DNA from: Novosphingobium sp.
GTDB taxonomy: Bacteria; Pseudomonadota; Alphaproteobacteria; Sphingomonadales; Sphingomonadaceae
Direction: 5' to 3'
Assembly: GCF_020852455.1 (NCBI RefSeq)
Contig: NZ_JADZAT010000006.1
Location: forward strand, 62,001-126,000
Length of the DNA stretch: 64,000 bases
Each line of letters starts with the position of its first letter. The first letter of the stretch is position 1. Made by a program: the position numbers and the translations under genes. The notes beneath the pieces are model-generated. The model saw nothing but the letters and a program-made list of their open reading frames with translations, was not told the DNA's origin and searched no databases. Shown here in pieces: positions 43,576 through 49,797 of the stretch.

Positions 43576-44403
43576 TTAGCGCAGCAGCGACAGCACGTTC
43601 TGCTGGCTCTGGTTGGCCTGGGCGATCATCGCGGTCGAAGCCTGCGAGAGGATCTGGGCCTTGGCCATCGCGGTCGTTTCGGCCGAATAATCGGCGTCTT
43701 CGATCCGGCTGCGGGCATCGCTGAGGTTGGTCGCGGTGTTGGTCAGGTTGTTGACCACCGATTCAAGCCGGTTCTGCCCCGCACCCAGCGAAGCGCGGGC
43801 CGAATTGATCGTATCGAGTTCGGTGTCGATCGTCCCCAGCAGGGTGTTCGAAGCGGCAGCAGTCGAAACGTCATAGGACCCGGCAGCACCGCCGCTGGCA
43901 GCCAGCGCGGTCAGGTCGGCCATGGCCAGATCGACCGTATCGGCCCCGTCGGCACCGGTCTGGATGGTGACGGTGGCAACCGTGCCGTCGAACAGCTGGA
44001 CGCCGTTGAACTTGCTGTTGGTGATGACCTGGTCGATCTGGCTGGTCAGCTCGTCAACTTCGGTCTGCATATAGGCGCGGTCGGTGGCGTCCTGATAGGT
44101 GCCCGAAGCCGACTGGACCGCCAGTTCGCGCACGCGCTGCAGCATGTTGGTGACTTCGCTGAGCGAACCTTCGGCGGTCTGCGCCAGCGCAATGCCATCG
44201 TTCGAATTGCGGATCGCCTGGTTCATGCCCTTGACCTGCGCGGTCATCGAGGTGGCGATGGCGAGGCCGGCCGCATCGTCCTTGGCGCTGTTGAGGCGCT
44301 TGCCGGTCGACAGGCGTTCCATCGCGGTGCCCAGCATCTTGCTGGCCGAGTTCGAAGCGTTGGCAGCGCGGATCGCGCTGATATTGGTGTTGATGACAGT
44401 CAT
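43576..44403 (-). CDS. fliC: Flagellin
   Basis: The 275-residue product has the flagellin N-terminal D0/D1 region ([40 protein letters not shown]) and C-terminal region ([20 protein letters not shown]). A short, Ala/Gly-rich middle makes it a small flagellin. It stands alone, 6 kb away from motB, with its own terminator. No clear sigma-28 or sigma-54 promoter was found in the 120 bp upstream, which is odd for a flagellin. The RBS is GGGAG. Confidence 0.96.
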   Translation of the reverse strand: MTVINTNISAIRAANASNSASKMLGTAMERLSTGKRLNSAKDDAAGLAIATSMTAQVKGMNQAIRNSNDGIALAQTAEGSLSEVTNMLQRVRELAVQSASGTYQDATDRAYMQTEVDELTSQIDQVITNSKFNGVQLFDGTVATVTIQTGADGADTVDLAMADLTALAASGGAAGSYDVSTAAASNTLLGTIDTELDTINSARASLGAGQNRLESVVNNLTNTATNLSDARSRIEDADYSAETTAMAKAQILSQASTAMIAQANQSQQNVLSLLR

Positions 44404-44767
44404 GGATAACTCCCGTGGATAGTCCCGTAAGGCCAGCCGGGCGGACCATCCGTCGCGGCTTGCCCCACAAAGAGCGGATGCGGCGCGCGAAATTTAAGGG
44501 TGGTATCGTTTTCAATATTCGATTCCAGAAAAATTCAGCGTAATTCAGAATAGTTCGGTTGAGACAGGACGTTGCATCCGTATTTATACAACGTATATTG
44601 CATATTGCGATATATTAACGTCGATATATGAATTGATTTTTAGACTAGAATAACCTTCATACACGTGCGTCTAAGACAGCAATTTACTTACAGAAATCTG
44701 ACACTATTTTTTACTGTCGATTAATTACCGCAGGCTACAAGTTTCCCGGAATTTCGGGAACTCTGCC
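44404..44767. other. AT-rich intergenic island upstream of flagellin
   Basis: About 360 bp without a recognisable gene. From about 44510 the base composition is clearly AT-rich (TATATTGCATATTGCGATATATTAACG) against the GC-rich neighbours. It should hold the leftward flagellin promoter and a rightward promoter for the small ORF at 44768, but no consensus element of either could be assigned with confidence. The composition change suggests acquired DNA or a curved promoter region. Confidence 0.7.
44743..44760. repeat. Short inverted repeat just before the 44768 ORF
   Basis: TTCCCG-GAATTT-CGGGAA is a perfect 6-bp inverted repeat with a 6-bp spacer, 7 bp before an ATG. It overlaps the place where a ribosome binding site would be, so it could be an operator or hide the RBS in a hairpin. 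Confidence 0.5.
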
Positions 44768-44884
44768 ATGGCCGACCAGGAAATTATTTCGAAACTTCAA
44801 ACCCTTCTTGTCCGCAGCTATGCGCGGCGAGTTGGTGATGTACTGAAGGGACTCGCCCAAGACAGGCCCGTCAGCGCCGCGTGA
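44768..44884 (+). CDS. Small ORF, 38 residues, function unknown
   Basis: ATG at 44768 to TGA at 44884. The product begins MADQEIISKLQTLLVRSYAR and ends GLAQDRPVSAA; it is too short for the ORF track. It is helical and basic. The stop shares a base with the next ATG (TGATG), so both would be translated together. It may be a real small protein or the remaining N-terminus of a larger gene. Only the overlap and the preceding inverted repeat support it. Confidence 0.35.
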   Translation: MADQEIISKLQTLLVRSYARRVGDVLKGLAQDRPVSAA

Positions 44885-45108
44885 TGTGGATCACGGCGGG
44901 GGCTTTGCTGCTCAGCCTAATCCTTGCCGCATTGCTGGTCTTCGCGCTGCGCGCCCGCGCAGAAGCCGAACGCCAGCGCGCCGAGGCGGAGGGTCTTGTG
45001 GAGTTCATGCTGACTGACCTGCGCGACAAGCTCAAAGGCGTCGGCCGGCTGGACGTGATGGATGCGGTGAACCTGACAAGACTCATCCCTTTAATCTCTA
45101 TGTGTTGA
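44884..45108 (+). pseudogene. Truncated membrane-anchored TPR-effector fragment
   Basis: The frame gives one membrane helix (TAGALLLSLILAALLVFALR), a coiled coil (RAEAERQRAEAEG) and LVEFMLTDLRDKLKGVGRLD. As I recall it, that last segment marks the junction between the membrane helix and the TPR half in TIR-, kinase- or WD40-linked TPR proteins. After DVMDAVN the expected continuation (ERAL.YY and TPRs) is replaced by LTRLIPLISMC and a stop. No upstream effector domain is present either. So this is best read as an internal fragment of a larger signalling or conflict protein. Confidence 0.6.
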
Positions 45109-45194
45109 TTGCCCAAGACAAAGGACCTGCCCTGCCAGTCCGCTTTGATCCGGACGTTGACAATCCGCCCATATAAGCGCCAGCTGGATTGGAA

Positions 45195-46790
45195 ATGTCA
45201 TCGTCCGTGTCTTCGACCCTCCCCGCTTTGACCGCACTTGCCCGCGCGGGTGCCGTGGGGCGCGGGTGGGAGCTATTTGCCATGGCAGGCCATGCACAGC
45301 GGAGCGACGATCCTGCGGCGTTGGCAGTAAAGGGCCGCTTGCTCAAGGGCAGGGCCCGGCTCTGCGCCGGAATCGAGCAAGCCGGACTTTTTGCCGAAGC
45401 GGCAGCGGCCTACGCGTCGGCCAATACCCTTGCGCCCGCTCCCTACCTGGCGATCAACGCCGCGAGCCTGAACCTGTTGGCCGGGGATCACACTGCGGCG
45501 GCAGAGGGCGCGCGGGGCGTGCTGGCACGGCTCGATGGTCCGGAACAGCCAGAAGACACGCCCTATTTCCTCGCGGCCACCCGCGCGGAGGCCCTGCTCC
45601 TGCTAGGCGACCGCCCCGGTGCCGAAGCGGCGATGGCGCAGGCGGCAGCATTCGATCCCGATGGCTGGGCCGACCGCGCCGCGACGATCGCACAGCTGCG
45701 CGAAGTGGCCGAGGCCAGGGGCGATGATGCCGCATGGATCGATCGCTTTGCTCCGCCCGCCAGCCTGCATTTTGCAGGGCACATGGGACTGCGATCGGGG
45801 GGAGAGAGCGAAATGGCGCTGGTCCGCGCGCTCGATTCCTGGCTCGACCGCAGCTCGATCGGGTTCGCCTGGGGTGCGCTGGCCGCCGGGGCCGACATTG
45901 TCATTGCCGAACGCCTGCTGGCTCGGTGTATTGAGTTGCATCTGGTGTTGCCTTGTCCGCCTGCGCAGTTTGAAGAGCAATCGGTCAGTCCGGCTGGTGC
46001 GGACTGGGTGGCGCGCTATCGCCAGGTGCTGGACCGGGCCACTTCGATCCGTCAGGCCGCCGACAGCGCGACCTCGGTCCACGACCCGCTGGCTACGTTG
46101 CATGCCGGCGAACTGGCGATCGGCGGCGCACTGAGCAACGCTGCAACGCTTGCCTCTGCCGCTTGCCAGCTGATCGTGACCGATGCCGAGGGCGGTGGGG
46201 CCAACACCGCACGGCAGGCCCGGTTGTGGCAAGCAGTCTGGGGGCAGCAACACTGCCTGACGATTGCGCGCGATACCGCCGTCGAAGCGATGTTTCCCCC
46301 CGAACAGCCCGATCCGGCGCGGATTCTGGCGGTGCACCTGGCGATTGGGCTCGACGCCCTGATGGCCCCTGCACCGATGACCTCAGCGGCAATCCAGGAA
46401 CTGACAGCACCGGTCAACGATGTTCTTGCCGAACTGCCACCGGGCGCCGTGCGGGCTTCGCCGGGTCGCTGGGACGCGGTGATCGAGGATCTCGACCTGG
46501 CCCTGTCAACGATCGCCCGGCTGGCCGGACACCCTGATCTGGCAGTCGGCGCGCACCTGGCCATCGCGCCAGTGCTGCATGACCGGCCCAGTCAGGCCAT
46601 GGTACCCTTTGGGCCAGCCCCTGCCCTGGCCCAGCGCTTGATGACACTTGCGCCGCCCGGCGTAACGCTGGCCAGCGGTCACCTGGCAGCGGCCATGGCG
46701 GTACGTGGCTCAGGGCTGCTGCGCAGCGAGTTCTATCATCCCGGCGAGGAAACAGCGGCCGGGGCGATCCATGCCCTGATCGCTCAATAA
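45195..46790 (+). CDS. TPR protein with SLOG-like domain and degenerate cyclase-like C-terminus
   Basis: From the ATG at 45195 the product is 531 residues. About 1-185 are TPR-like repeats (AAAAYASANTLAPAPYLAIN, TRAEALLLLGDRPGAEAAMA). About 190-290 look like a SLOG/Rossmann domain (HFAGHMGLRSGG, then IGFAWGALAAGADIVIAERL and ELHLVLP). About 370-531 resemble a class III nucleotide cyclase by pattern (AGHPDLAVGAHLAIAPVLHD, APPGVTLASGHLAAA). The two catalytic Asp positions expected in FxDxxGFS and WGDA are not kept, so it is probably not an active cyclase. Domain calls are from pattern only. It is convergent with a Crp/Fnr regulator gene (7-bp overlap). Confidence 0.55.
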   Translation: MSSSVSSTLPALTALARAGAVGRGWELFAMAGHAQRSDDPAALAVKGRLLKGRARLCAGIEQAGLFAEAAAAYASANTLAPAPYLAINAASLNLLAGDHTAAAEGARGVLARLDGPEQPEDTPYFLAATRAEALLLLGDRPGAEAAMAQAAAFDPDGWADRAATIAQLREVAEARGDDAAWIDRFAPPASLHFAGHMGLRSGGESEMALVRALDSWLDRSSIGFAWGALAAGADIVIAERLLARCIELHLVLPCPPAQFEEQSVSPAGADWVARYRQVLDRATSIRQAADSATSVHDPLATLHAGELAIGGALSNAATLASAACQLIVTDAEGGGANTARQARLWQAVWGQQHCLTIARDTAVEAMFPPEQPDPARILAVHLAIGLDALMAPAPMTSAAIQELTAPVNDVLAELPPGAVRASPGRWDAVIEDLDLALSTIARLAGHPDLAVGAHLAIAPVLHDRPSQAMVPFGPAPALAQRLMTLAPPGVTLASGHLAAAMAVRGSGLLRSEFYHPGEETAAGAIHALIAQ

Positions 46791-47449
46791 ACCAGCTCTT
46801 CCAGCCGGTGCGGTGCCACCAGTTCCAGCCCGCCCGCAATCCGCCGCAGCACTCCGCGCTTCTCCAGCCCCGAAACCGTCCGTGAAACCGTTTCGCGGGT
46901 GGACTGCACGTCGAGCGCCAGTTCCGAAAAGACCGGGATCGGGCTGATCGTACCGCCCCCGGCCCGGGCCCGGCGAAGCAGTTCTGCAGCGATCCGGCCC
47001 GTGGCGGACAGCAGTGCCGTTTCAACCATCCGCTGCCGCATCGCCGCAATTCTGACCGAAAGAAACCGGGCCATGGCCAGGGCAACCGCTGGATAGCTTT
47101 CCATCAACCGGACCATCACCGAGGCGGCGAAATGCAGCGCCGCGCCCTCGCCCAGCGCCTCAACCTGGGCGCCTGACTGATCGGTACCGCTGCCAGCCAG
47201 ATCGCCAAAGAACTCCCCCGGGCCGATGGTATGCAGCACCAGGCTCGCCCCTTCTCGGCCATAGGCAATTTCAGCGGCACGGCCCGCGGTCAGCAGGCTG
47301 GCAGCATCGTCGCCTTCGGCGCGGGGCCACAGCACTGCGCCGCGCCCATGCCCGGCCTCGCGGCCCAGCGTCGCAATCGTTGTGGCAAGCGCATCGCCGC
47401 AGCCAAATGCACTGCGCAGGACAGCCAGCGGATCGGGCCGATCAGTCAT
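46784..47449 (-). CDS. Crp/Fnr-family regulator without Fe-S cysteines (regulator 1)
   Basis: From the ATG at 47449 the product is 221 residues. It has a cyclic-nucleotide-type effector domain (GAVLWPRAEGDDAASLLTAG, TIGPGEFFGDLAG) and a helix-turn-helix (LALDVQSTRETVSRTVSGLE) with the FNR/CRP-like E-TVSR recognition helix. Only one Cys (FGCGD) is present, so it cannot hold an FNR cluster. The effector is unknown (cAMP, NO or other). It is divergent from the porin gene with an FNR palindrome between. The ORF track start at 47596 is in the promoter region. Confidence 0.85.
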   Translation of the reverse strand: MTDRPDPLAVLRSAFGCGDALATTIATLGREAGHGRGAVLWPRAEGDDAASLLTAGRAAEIAYGREGASLVLHTIGPGEFFGDLAGSGTDQSGAQVEALGEGAALHFAASVMVRLMESYPAVALAMARFLSVRIAAMRQRMVETALLSATGRIAAELLRRARAGGGTISPIPVFSELALDVQSTRETVSRTVSGLEKRGVLRRIAGGLELVAPHRLEELVY

Positions 47450-47637
47450 CCTTGGCCGCCCGTGCCACACCTGCTCGCCGGCCGGCATATCCTGTGAGTG
47501 CCCAAGTGTGACATTGGTTCGATTTCCTCGCGCCGTCAGACCGATAGCCGTCGGCCCAAACTGGTGCCACGCAACACCGGGATCGGCAATCGGCAATCGC
47601 GCGGCCAGCCGCGAGAAGCAATCTCCACCTGACGTTG

Positions 47638-47651
47638 TTGATACTTATCAA
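47638..47651 (+). promoter_or_regulatory. FNR operator of the porin gene
   Basis: TTGAT-ACTT-ATCAA is a perfect FNR palindrome. Its centre is 40.5 bp before the porin ATG at 47685. An FNR class II promoter would therefore start transcription at or next to the start codon. Confidence 0.82.
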
Positions 47652-47684
47652 TTACACAGCGCCCAAATCACCTATCCATGCGGC

Positions 47685-48893
47685 ATGAATCAAGCCAAAC
47701 TCAAGTTCGCCCTGTTTCTCGCCACCGCTCTTGGCGCCGCTGGTGCTGCCCAGGCTGACACGGCCAAGCCGCTGACCCCTTATGCCGATATCCGTTACCG
47801 GCTTGAGATTGTCGATCAGGCGGGCCTGCCCAATGATGCCACCGCATCGACCCTCAGGCTGCGTGCCGGGGTTCGAACCGCCGAATGGAACGGGCTTTCG
47901 GCCGTGGTTGAGGGCGAGGCGATCGCGGTGCTGGGCGCCGCGAGTTACAACGACACCGTCAACGGCAAGGTGGCCTATCCGATCGTCGCCGATCGCGGCG
48001 ATGTGGTGCTCAACCAGGCCTTCCTGCGCTGGCGCCCGGTCAAGCAGGTCGAACTGACCGGAGGACGGCAGGCGATCAACCTCGATAACCAGCGCTGGGT
48101 CGGTTCGGTCGGCTGGCGCCAGAACGACCAGACCTTTGACGCCGGACGCCTGGTGATGAAGCCGGTCAAGGACCTGTCGATCGACTATTTCTATGCCTGG
48201 CGGGTCAACCGGGTGTTCGGCCCGGATTCGGCCCAGGGCATCTGGCGCAACACCGATATCCATTCGGTGCGCGCCGCCTATGCGATCAAGGACGTCGGCA
48301 CGCTGTCGGCCTATGGACTGTGGCTGGATATTCCCTCCTCTCCGGCCAACTCGTCACGGACCCTGGGCGTGCGGATGGCTGGCGAGCGTAAGGTCGGCAA
48401 GCAGGCCAAGCTGCTCTATGCCGTCGAATATGCTCGTCAGCAGGACTTCGGAGTCAATCCGGCCAGCTACGACCTCTCGTACTTCCTAGCCGAACCAGGT
48501 CTGGGTTATGGACCCTTCACCCTGAAGGGCGGGTTCGAGCGGCTGGAAGGCAACGGCAGCGCGGCGGTGCAGAGCCCGCTCGCCACGCTGCACGCCTTCA
48601 ACGGCTGGGCCGACAAGTTCCTGACCACGCCGACGCGCGGCCTGCGCGATATCTACCTCGATGCCAGCTGGAAGGCTGCCAAGGGACCGTTCAAGGGACT
48701 GGGGCTGCGCGCCGCCTGGCACGATTACAATTCGACAGTCGGCAGCCTCAACTATGGCCAGGAATGGAACGGCCAGATCAGCTATCCGATCGGCAAGCAC
48801 CTGACCGTGCTGGGCAAGGTCGCGCGCTATGACGCAGATGCCTTCGCCACCGATACGACCAAGTTCTGGTTCAGCCTTGAGGCGAAGTTCTAG
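47685..48893 (+). CDS. Outer-membrane porin, alginate-export-like family
   Basis: From the ATG at 47685 the product is 402 residues. It has a signal peptide (KLKFALFLATALGAAGAAQA), PYADIRYRLEIVDQAG as the first strand, and many alternating beta-strands (GGRQAINLDNQRWVGSVGWR, AYGLWLDIPSS). It ends in an aromatic strand (KFWFSLEAKF) as needed for barrel assembly. The family is annotated alginate export, but beside a nitrate locus it more likely passes anions such as nitrate; this is inference. No Shine-Dalgarno is visible. Its TAG stop overlaps the convergent regulator's TAG in a CTAG. Confidence 0.82.
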   Translation: MNQAKLKFALFLATALGAAGAAQADTAKPLTPYADIRYRLEIVDQAGLPNDATASTLRLRAGVRTAEWNGLSAVVEGEAIAVLGAASYNDTVNGKVAYPIVADRGDVVLNQAFLRWRPVKQVELTGGRQAINLDNQRWVGSVGWRQNDQTFDAGRLVMKPVKDLSIDYFYAWRVNRVFGPDSAQGIWRNTDIHSVRAAYAIKDVGTLSAYGLWLDIPSSPANSSRTLGVRMAGERKVGKQAKLLYAVEYARQQDFGVNPASYDLSYFLAEPGLGYGPFTLKGGFERLEGNGSAAVQSPLATLHAFNGWADKFLTTPTRGLRDIYLDASWKAAKGPFKGLGLRAAWHDYNSTVGSLNYGQEWNGQISYPIGKHLTVLGKVARYDADAFATDTTKFWFSLEAKF

Positions 48894-49585
48894 TCCATAT
48901 CATCGCGGACCGGATCGGGCCGCGAGAATGCTTCGAGCGCGGCGCGGTCGGTGATTGCCACTGTCGCGCCGTCAACCTCCAGCCCATGCCCGCCCAGCAC
49001 AGCAAAAGCGCGCGACAGGTTTTCGGGCGTCATGCCCAGCAGCGATGCCAGCAAGCGCTTTTCGGCCTTGAGCTGAACCCGCCCGGTTCCGCCCTGGCGG
49101 ATCTCCTGCTGCAACAGCAGGTTGCCCAGCCGCTCGGCCGATTGGCGCAGCTTCATGTCGGTCAAGGCCCGGACCAGGTCGCGATAGGCCAGCGCCAGTT
49201 CGCGCATGGTCGCCTGCATCAGCGCGCAGTCTTCCTTCACCACTTCGCGCACCAGCGCGGCCGGAACCAGCAGGATCCGAGAAGAGGCCAGCGTGCGCGC
49301 CGACATCAGATAGGGCATGTCGGTAACCACCGCGGCCAGGATGAAGCTGGTGACCGGCTCGACGATCCGCATCGTCGTGTCGCGGCCCGCGCTGGTGGCA
49401 TAGAGTTCAGCCAGACCATCGACCAGCACGTGCAGGAAATCCGGCCGCTGGCCCATTTCGAACAGTGTCAACTGGGGCGGAAAGACCTGCAGGAACGATC
49501 CTGAAAAGATCCGTTCGCGCTGGGCATCCTCCATTTCGCGAAACAGCGGAAGATGAGCAATTTCAGGCTTTTCACCGGGACGCAC
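48890..49585 (-). CDS. Crp/Fnr-family regulator beside narK (NarR-like candidate)
   Basis: The 231-residue product starts at GTG 49585 (AGGAG ten bases upstream). It has an effector domain (FLQVFPPQLTLFEMGQRPDF, TTMRIVEPVTSFILAAVVT) and a helix-turn-helix (EKRLLASLLGMTPENLSRAF). Only one Cys (EDCALM) is present, so it does not sense oxygen via Fe-S. In Paracoccus a cysteine-free FNR homologue, NarR, sits next to a fused narK and activates nar with nitrate or nitrite. The same arrangement here suggests that role. The recognition helix (PENLSR) differs from FNR's ETVSR, so its operator may differ. Confidence 0.8.
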   Translation of the reverse strand: MRPGEKPEIAHLPLFREMEDAQRERIFSGSFLQVFPPQLTLFEMGQRPDFLHVLVDGLAELYATSAGRDTTMRIVEPVTSFILAAVVTDMPYLMSARTLASSRILLVPAALVREVVKEDCALMQATMRELALAYRDLVRALTDMKLRQSAERLGNLLLQQEIRQGGTGRVQLKAEKRLLASLLGMTPENLSRAFAVLGGHGLEVDGATVAITDRAALEAFSRPDPVRDDMD

Positions 49586-49629
49586 GACTGGCTTGGCTCC
49601 TTGAACAGAATGGCCTCTTAGCGCCTGAC

Positions 49630-49643
49630 TTGATGTTCATCAA
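49630..49643 (-). promoter_or_regulatory. FNR operator between the NarR-like gene and narK, proximal to the regulator
   Basis: TTGAT-GTTC-ATCAA is a perfect FNR palindrome with its centre 51 bp before the GTG of the leftward regulator. It is placed to drive that gene under low oxygen, and could also help narK. Confidence 0.8.
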
Positions 49644-49722
49644 TCGAACTCTTGATCTCCATCGCGGCGGGCGATGCGCCAGATCATGCCAGTTGCAGAT
49701 TGGTCTAACTGCCCCGGGCAAT

Positions 49723-49736
49723 TTGATCCCGATCAA
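49723..49736 (+). promoter_or_regulatory. FNR operator of narK-narGHJI
   Basis: TTGAT-CCCG-ATCAA is a perfect FNR palindrome centred 68 bp before the narK ATG. This is compatible with a transcript start near 49771 and a 27-base leader. Confidence 0.85.
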
Positions 49737-49797
49737 GCCTATCGTCACCGCACGGTTCATGCCGGTGCCAGACACATGCAACAGGCGGGGAATTGCC

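Noticed and set aside
44404-44530. Sigma-28 promoter for flagellin (TTAAATTTCGCGCGCCGCAT region)
   Set aside because: TAAA and GCCG are about seven bases too close together for the sigma-28 spacing.
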